From Candidatus Zixiibacteriota bacterium (GTDB taxonomy: Bacteria > Zixibacteria > MSB-5A5 > CAIYYT01), in assembly GCA_026397575.1 (NCBI GenBank), contig JAPLUP010000398.1:1-7408 (forward strand): a stretch of DNA of 7,408 nucleotides, written 5' to 3'. Of this stretch, positions 1-6,711 are shown in pieces. Every line of letters starts with the position of its first letter. The stretch's first letter is position 1. The translations under genes and the position numbers were made by a program. The notes under the pieces are model-generated. The model ran no database searches. It was not told where the DNA came from and saw only the letters and a list, made by a program, of their open reading frames with translations.

Positions 1-441
1 TGCATCATTCTGGGTGATAACATTCTGCAAGACAATATCGCCCCGCAAGTCAGATCGTTTGCAGACAGCGATTTGGGCGCCTATCTCTTCCTGAAAGAGA
101 TCGAGGATCCCCAGCGATTCGGGGTGGCAGTTTTCGACGACAAACGTCGGTTAGTTGGCGTTGAGGAGAAACCGACCAACCCCAAGTCAAATTATGCTGT
201 GATCGGAGTGTATCTTTACAATGCGGGAGTCTTCGAAGTGATCGACACGCTGAAGCCGTCCAAACGTGGTGAATACGAGATCACCGATGTCTCCAACTAC
301 TACATCAACAAAGGAATTGCCGATTATCATGTAATAACCGGCTGGTGGAGCGACGCCGGCACCTTCGAGTCGCTTTATCGAGCCGGCGCACTTGTGCGCG
401 AGGAAGCATTGCCTGACAGGAAAGGCGGAAAAATTGATTGA
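1..441 (+). CDS. rmlA: Glucose-1-phosphate thymidylyltransferase, 3' part (5' end outside window)
   Basis: First enzyme of dTDP-L-rhamnose synthesis: glucose-1-phosphate plus dTTP gives dTDP-glucose and pyrophosphate, in the cytoplasm. The reading frame is open from base 1 and 146 residues are visible, about the C-terminal half to 60 percent of the family length. Seen: an ILGDN segment at the very start, whose Asp is the family's metal-binding residue; RFGVAVFD; VEEKP, the sugar-binding Glu/Lys region; the RGEYEITDV segment; and DAGTFESL near the end. These match the short RmlA form rather than plain UTP-glucose enzymes. The in-frame TTG near base 73 lies inside the conserved domain and is not a start. 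The stop overlaps the start of the rmlC-like gene by 8 bases, and rmlB and rmlD follow, which supports the call strongly. Nothing looks broken. Confidence 0.93.
   Translation, partial: CIILGDNILQDNIAPQVRSFADSDLGAYLFLKEIEDPQRFGVAVFDDKRRLVGVEEKPTNPKSNYAVIGVYLYNAGVFEVIDTLKPSKRGEYEITDVSNYYINKGIADYHVITGWWSDAGTFESLYRAGALVREEALPDRKGGKID
421..428 (+). promoter_or_regulatory. Ribosome binding site supporting the TTG start of rmlC
   Basis: A purine-rich AAAGGCGG sits 5 bases before the TTG at 434, inside the end of rmlA. It is an imperfect Shine-Dalgarno match, but it favours 434 over the upstream in-frame TTG at 392, which would add 14 residues that do not look like the family. Confidence 0.5.
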
Positions 442-889
442 CGGAGTAAAAATCAAGGAACTTAAAGTTCACTGCGACGAGCGGGGACGGCTATTTGAAG
501 TGTTGCGTTCTGATGAAGCTCTGTTCGCTCGCTTCGGGCAAGCCTATGTTACGACCTGCTACGCGGGTGTCGTCAAGGCCTGGCACATGCACAAACAACA
601 GACAGATAACCTGTGCGTTATCCGTGGCAGCGGCAAACTGGTACTTTTCGATGCGCGAGAGAGTTCACCGACCAAAGGCGAGATCAACGAGTTCTTTCCC
701 TGCGACGAACGACGTTTGCTCGTACAGATACCGACTGGGGTATATCACGGCTTCAAGAATGTTGGCGCCGATGAGCTGCTGGTTCTGAACATTCCCACTC
801 ACGTGTACAACTCCGATCAGCCCGATGAATACCGGCTAGATCCTCACAGCAACGACGTTCCCTACGACTGGTCCCGCAAGGATGGCTAA
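434..889 (+). CDS. rmlC: dTDP-4-dehydrorhamnose 3,5-epimerase family protein, short cupin form
   Basis: Probable third step of dTDP-L-rhamnose synthesis: epimerisation of dTDP-4-keto-6-deoxyglucose at C3 and C5. The product is about 151 aa from the TTG start, beginning MIDGVKIKELKV and followed by DERGRL, the usual opening of this family. Seen: VVKAWHMHKQQTDN (residues about 46-59), whose His51 probably corresponds to the catalytic His of canonical RmlC; a cupin strand KLVLFDARE; SPTKGEINE; and the IPTGVYHGF segment (about 99-107). It is shorter than the roughly 180 aa canonical enzyme and diverges around the active-site His, so its activity is inferred mainly from its place between rmlA and rmlB. 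A related ketoisomerase or an epimerase with another product is possible. It overlaps rmlA by 8 bases and rmlB by 8 bases, suggesting translational coupling. Confidence 0.85.
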   Translation: MIDGVKIKELKVHCDERGRLFEVLRSDEALFARFGQAYVTTCYAGVVKAWHMHKQQTDNLCVIRGSGKLVLFDARESSPTKGEINEFFPCDERRLLVQIPTGVYHGFKNVGADELLVLNIPTHVYNSDQPDEYRLDPHSNDVPYDWSRKDG

Positions 890-1892
890 GCGGTTTCTGA
901 TTTGCGGCGGCTGTGGCTTTATCGGCTCTAGTTTCGCGAAACATCTTTGGCTGAAGTATCCTGATAGCGAAATCACTGTTATCGATGTTCTGACCTATGC
1001 CGGTTCGCTTGACAATCTCGGGGAGCTTCACGCAGAGAGCCGCCTGCAGTTTCTTGAAGCGGACATCTGTGACGTCGGCGCTTTACCGAAGCTCGAAGAT
1101 GTTCAGTTCGATCTCGTCGTAAATTTTGCCGCAGAGACCCATGTTGACCGCTCGCTTTATTACACCTCGGAATTCGTACGCACGAACGTCTTGGGAACAG
1201 ATTCTCTGCTATCGTTCTGTCGCAAGACCGACAGCCCCATGCTGCAGATTTCCACAGATGAGGTCTACGGTCCGGCCCGTGAAAATGAAACGTTAAGCGA
1301 AGCGGCCCCGTTGAATCCTTCCAGCCCGTATGCCGCCAGTAAAGCCTCCGCTGATCTGCTGGTGTTGGCCGCAATCAAAACCTTTGAACAGAAAGCGGCA
1401 ATTGCCCGCACGAGCAACAACTATGGGCCGCGTCAGTTTCCGGAGAAACTCATTCCCTACTTCATATACCTCGCGCGCCAGGGCAAACCGTTGCCGGTGT
1501 ATGGTGATGGTAAGCAACGGCGATCGTGGCTCTATGTCGATGATTTCTGCTCGGCACTACTGAGAGTTGTGGACGATTTCCCGAAAGGTGAAATACTCAA
1601 TATCGGTGCGACTCGAGAGTACGCCAATCTTGAGGTTGTGCGGCGCTTGACCGCGTTGCTTGAATGCGAAGCGCTGGTTAATCATGTCGCTGACCGCCCG
1701 GCGCATGACCGTTGCTATCGGATCGATTCGCGGAAATTCGAGCAGCGTTATGGAAGGATCGACGAACGCGATCTTGCCGATGGGTTGAGGCAAACTGTGG
1801 CATGGTATCAATCACATCCGGAAATCTTTGACCGTCTGCGCGCACAGGACGCCGTGAGTTTCCGGGACAAGCACTATCGCAACCGCACATGA
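882..1892 (+). CDS. rmlB: dTDP-glucose 4,6-dehydratase
   Basis: Converts dTDP-glucose to dTDP-4-keto-6-deoxyglucose with tightly bound NAD+, the second step of dTDP-rhamnose synthesis. The protein is 336 aa, normal for the family, and is an extended short-chain dehydrogenase. Seen: the dinucleotide-binding GGCGFIG (residues 9-15); AAETHVDRSL (83-92); catalytic STDEVYG with Thr125-Asp126-Glu127; Tyr150-x3-Lys154; NNYGPRQFPEKLIP (179-192); VYGDGKQRRSWLYVDD (206-221), the nucleotide-sugar binding region; and DRPAHDRCYRID near 271-282, where many relatives have Gly in place of this Ala. The TDE triad distinguishes it from UDP-glucose 4-epimerases. The ATG at 882 puts the Rossmann motif at the usual distance from the N-terminus and overlaps rmlC by 8 bases. 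Its stop overlaps the rmlD start as ATGA. Confidence 0.95.
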   Translation: MAKRFLICGGCGFIGSSFAKHLWLKYPDSEITVIDVLTYAGSLDNLGELHAESRLQFLEADICDVGALPKLEDVQFDLVVNFAAETHVDRSLYYTSEFVRTNVLGTDSLLSFCRKTDSPMLQISTDEVYGPARENETLSEAAPLNPSSPYAASKASADLLVLAAIKTFEQKAAIARTSNNYGPRQFPEKLIPYFIYLARQGKPLPVYGDGKQRRSWLYVDDFCSALLRVVDDFPKGEILNIGATREYANLEVVRRLTALLECEALVNHVADRPAHDRCYRIDSRKFEQRYGRIDERDLADGLRQTVAWYQSHPEIFDRLRAQDAVSFRDKHYRNRT

Positions 1893-2812
1893 CGGGACGC
1901 GTTCTTGTTACCGGCGCCGCCGGATTGCTCGGCTCGCAGATTCTCAAGCAAGCGCCGCCAACGGTGACCATCGCTGCAACCAGTTTCCAGCGGCTGCTGC
2001 CTGCCGGGTTTACGGGCGAGACCTACCTTCTCGACCTCAGCAATGCAGATTCGGTTGCGCAGTTACTCAGCGAGAAACGGTACGATGTCGTGATCAACTG
2101 CGCCGGCGCTTCCGATGTTGACCGTTGCGAAACCGATCACGAATACGCTTTACAGAGCAACGTAGCAATCGTCCGCAACTTCGTGGAAGGCGCACGTAGA
2201 AATTCCTTCCGGTTGCTCAGCTTTTCATCCGACTACGTCTTTGACGGCACCCAAGGTCCCTACGCTGAATCCGATCGGCCCAACCCGGTCAACTACTATG
2301 GCCGGACTAAGCTATTGGCGGAAGAAAGCGTTGCCGCAGACAATCTCGACGCCTGCATAATCCAGCTACTGGCGGAAGAAAGCGTTGCAGCAAACAATCT
2401 CGACGCCTGCATTGTCCGCGTCTGCTCTCTCTATGCAACCAGTCCTACGGCGCCACGAAACCTCTACAGGGGAATCCTCGAATCGCTTGCCGGCAACAAA
2501 GTCTATCGCGCGGCAGTTGACCTAATTTCCAATCCGACGGAAGTCACTGATCTGGCACAGGCAGTCTGGCAGTTGGTCGCAATGCCGAAACTCCCTAGAG
2601 TTCTACATCTGGCATCGCCCGACTGCATTTCGCGCTATGAGTTGGCGGTGCTGATCGCCAAGAAGCTGGACGTGGATACGAAGCTGATTGAGCGCGTGAA
2701 TATGACTGACCTAAGTCTTCCAGCGCAACGCCCCCGGCGCGCAGGACTAAAATCAGATCTCGCAAATTCACTACTGGGCAGAGAACTTAAGTCATTTGTT
2801 GGGATCGCATAG
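1889..2812 (+). CDS. rmlD: dTDP-4-dehydrorhamnose reductase with internal 18-residue duplication
   Basis: Last step of dTDP-L-rhamnose synthesis: NAD(P)H-dependent reduction of dTDP-4-keto-rhamnose. The product is 307 aa; without the 18-residue duplication it would be 289 aa, near the family norm. Seen: VTGAAGLLGS (residues 7-16), the nucleotide-binding loop; DVVINCAGASDVDRCE (66-81); FSSDYVFDG (112-120), a hallmark of this family; Tyr137-x3-Lys141; and RPRRAGLKSD near the C-terminus. Odd: LLAEESVAADNLDACI (142-157) is repeated almost exactly at 160-175, immediately after the catalytic Lys, so the chain passes twice through the helix end and following strand. The frame stays open, so the protein may still fold, but reduced activity is possible. 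The ATG overlaps the rmlB stop by 4 bases. It is the last plus-strand gene. Confidence 0.9.
   Translation: MTGRVLVTGAAGLLGSQILKQAPPTVTIAATSFQRLLPAGFTGETYLLDLSNADSVAQLLSEKRYDVVINCAGASDVDRCETDHEYALQSNVAIVRNFVEGARRNSFRLLSFSSDYVFDGTQGPYAESDRPNPVNYYGRTKLLAEESVAADNLDACIIQLLAEESVAANNLDACIVRVCSLYATSPTAPRNLYRGILESLAGNKVYRAAVDLISNPTEVTDLAQAVWQLVAMPKLPRVLHLASPDCISRYELAVLIAKKLDVDTKLIERVNMTDLSLPAQRPRRAGLKSDLANSLLGRELKSFVGIA
2310..2417 (+). repeat. In-frame 54-bp tandem duplication inside rmlD
   Basis: Two adjacent 54-base copies (2310-2363 and 2364-2417) match at 49 of 54 positions by hand count. Each encodes 18 residues. Three of the five differences are silent, one gives Asp to Asn and one Ile to Val. 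The second copy continues into the normal IVRVCSLYA strand, so the extra material is an insertion between the catalytic helix and that strand. Confidence 0.95.
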
Positions 2813-2967
2813 AGGGTTCAAGCCAAGCGACCGCAGCAAAGGACTGTCTCGACGCCAAAGTCCTCGCCAGCGCCATCCCGACCGTTATCAGAGCCACCGG
2901 AAGATAGACTTACCAGTCCGGCCGCCTAAACCTTGCACGTCCATCAGAGACACTCATCAAGAAGCCC
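2813..2967. other. Convergent intergenic gap between rmlD and the GNAT-like gene
   Basis: 155 bases separate the two operons, which end tail to tail here. I see no credible gene. Two weak inverted repeats exist (GGACT/AGTCC at 2841-2863 and CCGGA/TCCGG at 2897-2921), each with a 5-bp stem, a loop of 13 to 15 bases and no T-run, so neither is a convincing intrinsic terminator. Termination may be Rho-dependent, or the transcripts may overlap. Confidence 0.5.
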
Positions 2968-4083
2968 TTACAGATGAATTGGACCGTCACCGTCACCGCG
3001 AGTTAGATGTACTCCGTTCAACATTCCTTCCGGTGGCGCGAGCTTCGCCGCGAGTTGCGGTGAGGCGGCAAATATGAAATTCGAAGGCCCGCGCAGAAAT
3101 CCCGCAGAGTCACAAGCTCTTCCCCAGTTCTCGTGCGATTGGTTGGTAACGATTAGATCAGCCCGCTGATCGACTGCTATGTCCGCAGCGGCCAGCATAA
3201 CCTCATTTTCATAACCGGCAGACGCAGCATTGTCAACGACTGTGGCAACTATCATACTACCGAAAAATTTGTTGTCCGCCATCCGCGTCACCAGCACAAC
3301 TGCCCATCCGACTTCTGCCTCGGCAACGGTAACCTTTAGTTTCACAAATCGGACGTCCGCCGCCGGATAGAGGGTGTTTAAAACTTCGCTTCCCCGCACC
3401 GCCGCAAACTTGAAGTCACCCACTGGTCTTTGCCAAAGAGTATCTGCCCATTCATCGAAGCGCTCAATGCGAGTGACGCGACATTGCACCGCTCTGACAG
3501 TCCTCTTCATCGTCAGCAACCTCCACGCGCTGAGCGTTATCCAGCCCGCGCCAGTGAAAGCGAGCAGGTCAAACGCCAATCGACGCCACCACGAATTGCG
3601 CAGATGCCTGATATTGCGTAGAAATGTCACCGGATGACATATGCGAAAAAAAAACGGCACTGTGAAGAGCTTCCAGCCCATTCCCTTCAACAAACGAGCC
3701 AGAGACTCCTGGTGGCCGCCGATACCAAGCGAATACAGAAGCGGGTTGCGCTTGAGCGCGTCATTAAGCAGAATCAACCCGACCAGACCGTAATGTTTGT
3801 CGATTACTCCCTCGGAAATAGGCAGTTGGTAGTTGCCGACAGAGACGGTCTGCCCGCTCACGGTGAAAATCTGGTGCTTAAGAATGTAACCACCGCGCAC
3901 TGTCTGCCCATCCAGAGCGAGAAAGTGCTCTTGATAGATACTCCGATTGTCGCATTTGGGCAGCCAAGCAGGTATCTCCGACTCCGGAAATCGCATGGTA
4001 ATACCGGCTACACGAAGGCGCCCGTTGAACTCGCGCACTGCTTCAACATGCTCTCGAGTGTATGGAACGATCACGACCGGCAT
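2968..4083 (-). CDS. GNAT-like acyltransferase, probably two-domain, of the FkbH-associated cassette
   Basis: Last gene of the minus-strand cassette, 371 aa from the ATG at 4083. That ATG lies one base after the stop of the deacetylase-like gene; an in-frame TTG at 4101 would add 6 residues. The opening VVIVPYTREHVEAVREFN, the RGGYILKHQ strand (residues about 63-71) and the YSLGIGGHQESLARLLKGMGW stretch (117-137) resemble a GNAT fold, with the last resembling its acyl-CoA-binding half. A hydrophobic stretch at about 168-191 could be a membrane-touching helix or a buried linker. Residues about 205-345 look like a second GNAT-like half, with NQSHENWGRACDSAGF (314-329). The protein ends in GDGDGPIHL. 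A role transferring an acyl group, perhaps from the ACP encoded upstream, to a sugar amine or hydroxyl is inferred from context only. A run of nine T on the coding strand encodes Phe-Phe-Phe at 144-146. Confidence 0.68.
   Translation of the reverse strand: MPVVIVPYTREHVEAVREFNGRLRVAGITMRFPESEIPAWLPKCDNRSIYQEHFLALDGQTVRGGYILKHQIFTVSGQTVSVGNYQLPISEGVIDKHYGLVGLILLNDALKRNPLLYSLGIGGHQESLARLLKGMGWKLFTVPFFFRICHPVTFLRNIRHLRNSWWRRLAFDLLAFTGAGWITLSAWRLLTMKRTVRAVQCRVTRIERFDEWADTLWQRPVGDFKFAAVRGSEVLNTLYPAADVRFVKLKVTVAEAEVGWAVVLVTRMADNKFFGSMIVATVVDNAASAGYENEVMLAAADIAVDQRADLIVTNQSHENWGRACDSAGFLRGPSNFIFAASPQLAAKLAPPEGMLNGVHLTRGDGDGPIHL
3646..3654 (-). repeat. Nine-base homopolymer in the GNAT-like gene
   Basis: Nine consecutive A on the plus strand (T on the coding strand) encode three Phe. 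The frame is intact at nine. Loss of one base would put a TGA in frame six codons after the run, and gain of one would also lead to an early stop, about 20 codons on. It is therefore a possible slippage site, though a single run of nine is not proof. Confidence 0.6.
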
Positions 4084-4084
4084 G

Positions 4085-5017
4085 TTAGGAAGGACCAACA
4101 ATCATCTTGTCTCGAAGCCAGCGACGCTCGATACGAGCTCGTTGTGAAGATGTGATTTCGTGGTAATTGTGGGCCTCGAGCAAATAGTCAAGTAACCTCT
4201 CAACCGGAACAAACCACCCGTTCATCTTGGAAAGACGCCCCATTAGTGATCGGAAACGCTTATTCAAACCGTATTGTTCCTGGAAACCGCAAGCCAGATG
4301 TGTATACATAATGCATGCCCCGCCTTCGCTTTCCAATCGATCCTGATTTTTCTCACTGACACATTTGTTGAATGCGTCACAATTGGGTCCCTCAGAAGAA
4401 GCAAACCAGTAGTTGACAAATGGCCGCTCCGGGTCGTGATATGGCATGATGGGGCAATTCCTGAGAGTATTGATATCGGCATAGACGAAATTTCTGACGT
4501 ATCTGACCCGTTCTCTGCAGAGATCGCCCCAAAAGAACTCGCTCTGTTGCACATGCCCGAGATAACGCTGGTGGTGACGATACCTCGTCAGCAGATTATA
4601 GATGAGCCGGTTTGCACCCTGTAGCCGAGCGCTTCCCCAGTAGATACTCTCTTGGCATCCCGTGTGGTTCGCCATCGTACTCGGATATTGGCCGAACAGC
4701 CCTTTGAATCTGTCCAGACCGCGAGCGGTCTCGTTTCTACGCGAACTGTGATACGTTGCGCAATGATAGCCGATTTCAAATCCGCGTGCCTGCAACGATT
4801 CCACCCACGCGAGGTAGTCATAATCTTCACAGGTTGCGCCGCCAATTCTCGGAATATCACGGCCTCTGGTCGGCCAGACAGACTTGGTCGTGAGTAAACC
4901 GAGGTCATACAGAAATGAGTAGATTGCTTGAGTATTCGCCACTGTCGAGAGATCAGTATCATCAAAGATGGTGAAAGCGAAGCTCTTGCCACCAGGCCAC
5001 TTGATTGTAGGAATCAT
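4085..5017 (-). CDS. Divergent polysaccharide deacetylase-like (NodB fold) protein
   Basis: A 310-aa soluble protein without a signal peptide, so any action is cytoplasmic. Seen: FTIFDDTD (residues 15-22), resembling the metal-binding TFDD motif of carbohydrate esterase family 4; FEIGYHCATYHSS (80-92), resembling the second motif but with His85-x4-His90 instead of the usual His-x3-His; MANHTGCQES (115-124), where the family normally has an Arg-Pro-Pro-Tyr motif; and CIMYTHLACGF (235-245), with His240 possibly matching the last motif His. It is Cys-rich for a cytoplasmic enzyme (Cys at 63, 86, 121, 167, 188, 213, 219, 235 and 243). The metal site may be intact, altered or lost. The likely substrate is an N-acylated nucleotide sugar or lipid-linked sugar, inferred from neighbours. 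The ATG overlaps the stop of the FkbH-like gene (ATGA), and the downstream GNAT-like gene starts one base after its stop. Confidence 0.65.
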   Translation of the reverse strand: MIPTIKWPGGKSFAFTIFDDTDLSTVANTQAIYSFLYDLGLLTTKSVWPTRGRDIPRIGGATCEDYDYLAWVESLQARGFEIGYHCATYHSSRRNETARGLDRFKGLFGQYPSTMANHTGCQESIYWGSARLQGANRLIYNLLTRYRHHQRYLGHVQQSEFFWGDLCRERVRYVRNFVYADINTLRNCPIMPYHDPERPFVNYWFASSEGPNCDAFNKCVSEKNQDRLESEGGACIMYTHLACGFQEQYGLNKRFRSLMGRLSKMNGWFVPVERLLDYLLEAHNYHEITSSQRARIERRWLRDKMIVGPS

Positions 5018-6711
5018 GCTTGTGGAAAGCCTTCAACCACTGTGCAGGCAATACACTCCGGCAGCGGAACATCTTTCGTAACATCCCAAATGAAGAGATT
5101 TCCGTTCCGGCAAGCGTCTTCCATTGAGTCCAGGAAACGGAGGCAGGGCGTATTCTTGGCGGTCGGCAGATATTCCGCCTGGAGTGTTCGAAGGCCAACG
5201 AGCCGCGCTTGCTGAAGCAGGACATGAACCATTGTCTCTTCAACCTTGCGCCCCATCACGCGACAGCTCAGTACAAGGTCAACGATCCGGCCTTCGTCGC
5301 CATTCCATTCCATACTCATGATACCGGTCAATCCTGAGTCGCCGAACTTGTCCGACACGCGTAACGTCCAGAGTCTGCGATTACCGTCTTGTGGCCAATC
5401 CATGAGCTCCTTCTCAGCCAGCCTTCGAGTTGAAAGATTCATCTGATTTGTCTTGTTGAATAGTTGCACTGCACGGCCAACGTTGACGCAGTTGAGTTCC
5501 TCAACTCTGACTTCAATCAACAATGATTTCAGCCATTCATCGACGGAGCCGATCTGGTCACGCAGACCGGTCCGTTGTCGCTCCGCTTGATACATCTTTG
5601 TGCGTCGCAAATCCTCACCACTGATCGCCGGCAGGTTGAAGCAGCGAAGCCCCATCAGCTTGCTTCGGTACAGCATTGGATCGTCCGATAGTTCCGGCAC
5701 AAGCACATCCGGAAACGTTTCTCGGATGCGAGCGCGTTCTACGGGACTATCATCGAGGAACACCACTGATTGCATGCCGAGGTTCAACTCTTCGACTAGG
5801 TCGGCCAGATTCTGCGCTTTGTCTTTCCAGTTGATGCGCCAGCCGGCGAAATCATCCAGCCTTAGGACCATTTCCGGATGCCTGTTGATCGCTTCGAGAG
5901 CAATCTCCTCTTCGTTCTTGCTGACAATTCCGAGCAGAACTCCTCTCCGGTTGAGCAGCTTCAGTCCCTTCTGGAAGTCGGCAAATGCTTCGCCGTGTGG
6001 GTCGTGACCACCTAGCGTAATCCTCTCCCAACCGAGATCGCCGACAATTCCACCCCACACAGTGTTGTCGAGATCGACAATAATCAGCTTCCGAGCGTTG
6101 CCGATGATGCCGCTAATGGCTGACTTGATATCGGCGACGGCCTCTCGAAAGACCTCGTTGCCGAACGGCACTTTCGCCATATACCAAAGCTTCGGATTAA
6201 ATGCGTACTTCCCGGCTGTTCGCAACCACTTCTCCGTATTGAGAAGGTGAATGGAAGGCGTGCGATTCTGGAGATCGCTCAGCCGTAGATTCATCTGTGT
6301 TAGAACCGTGTGTGCGCCCGTGCTTCTCATTTCCAACAACCCTTCCGGAACTAGGGAATTCGGGGTAATCCAGGTCGGAACAAAAACCATAGGGACCTTC
6401 TGGCTCATCTTGAACAGTGCCTCTGCATAGGTATCAACTTCTGACATTATGTCATCAAGTGCGACGCTTTCACCTTGCAGCAGGCCACCAAACCCCTTGA
6501 CCACTCCATGTGGTTGTGTCCAAACGATCGCCAGATCCGGTGAGTGCTTCCAGCATTGCAGAGAACTGTCGAGTAAAACTGGCAAGACCTGTCCGAACGG
6601 CGCCTCGACGGGAGAGATACCTGGCGACTCGGGATCGTTGATAAGTACGGCTGCGAAGTTGCTCAGATTGAAGTCGGACACCAGAACGGCACTATATCGC
6701 TCTCTAACCAA
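5014..6711 (-). CDS. FkbH-like HAD-IIIC protein (probable glyceryl-ACP synthase)
   Basis: 565 aa. FkbH proteins of polyketide and tetronate pathways take the glyceryl unit of 1,3-bisphosphoglycerate, remove phosphate and load glycerate onto an acyl carrier protein. Seen: an N-terminal region (about 1-200) with SDFNLSNF near residue 12, as in the SGNH-like extension of longer family members; HAD motif I VDLDNTVWGG (212-221) with Asp213 and Asp215; motif II GIVSKNE (261-267) with Ser264; motif IV VFLDDSPVER (317-326) with Asp320-Asp321; and a C-terminal GNAT-like part (about 400-545) containing FGDSGLTG (456-463) and LSCRVMGRKVEE (481-492). All key HAD residues are present, so it should be active. 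The TTG start is backed by a strong Shine-Dalgarno and overlaps the ACP gene by 8 bases. The ACP partner next door fits the family's chemistry. No polyketide synthase is visible, so the product is probably used on a glycan. Confidence 0.9.
   Translation of the reverse strand: MVRERYSAVLVSDFNLSNFAAVLINDPESPGISPVEAPFGQVLPVLLDSSLQCWKHSPDLAIVWTQPHGVVKGFGGLLQGESVALDDIMSEVDTYAEALFKMSQKVPMVFVPTWITPNSLVPEGLLEMRSTGAHTVLTQMNLRLSDLQNRTPSIHLLNTEKWLRTAGKYAFNPKLWYMAKVPFGNEVFREAVADIKSAISGIIGNARKLIIVDLDNTVWGGIVGDLGWERITLGGHDPHGEAFADFQKGLKLLNRRGVLLGIVSKNEEEIALEAINRHPEMVLRLDDFAGWRINWKDKAQNLADLVEELNLGMQSVVFLDDSPVERARIRETFPDVLVPELSDDPMLYRSKLMGLRCFNLPAISGEDLRRTKMYQAERQRTGLRDQIGSVDEWLKSLLIEVRVEELNCVNVGRAVQLFNKTNQMNLSTRRLAEKELMDWPQDGNRRLWTLRVSDKFGDSGLTGIMSMEWNGDEGRIVDLVLSCRVMGRKVEETMVHVLLQQARLVGLRTLQAEYLPTAKNTPCLRFLDSMEDACRNGNLFIWDVTKDVPLPECIACTVVEGFPQA

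Noticed and set aside
2841..2921. Two candidate hairpins in the convergent gap
   Set aside because: The stems are only 5 bp with loops of 13 to 15 bases and no T-tract follows on either strand, so they do not meet the usual intrinsic-terminator pattern.
2983..2999. Short CCGTCA-type repeat at the end of the GNAT-like gene
   Set aside because: It is explained by the Gly-Asp-Gly-Asp-Gly codons near the protein C-terminus and is too short to suggest an independent repeat element.
2796..3077. A 93-codon plus-strand open frame spanning the convergent gap
   Set aside because: Its composition is rich in Arg, Ser and Pro with no domain, and it runs antisense into the C-terminus of the GNAT-like gene; it looks like chance.
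3634..4155. A 173-codon plus-strand open frame
   Set aside because: It lies antisense across the GNAT-like gene, has no recognisable domain and no good ribosome binding site; the minus-strand frame is longer and shows protein-like motifs.
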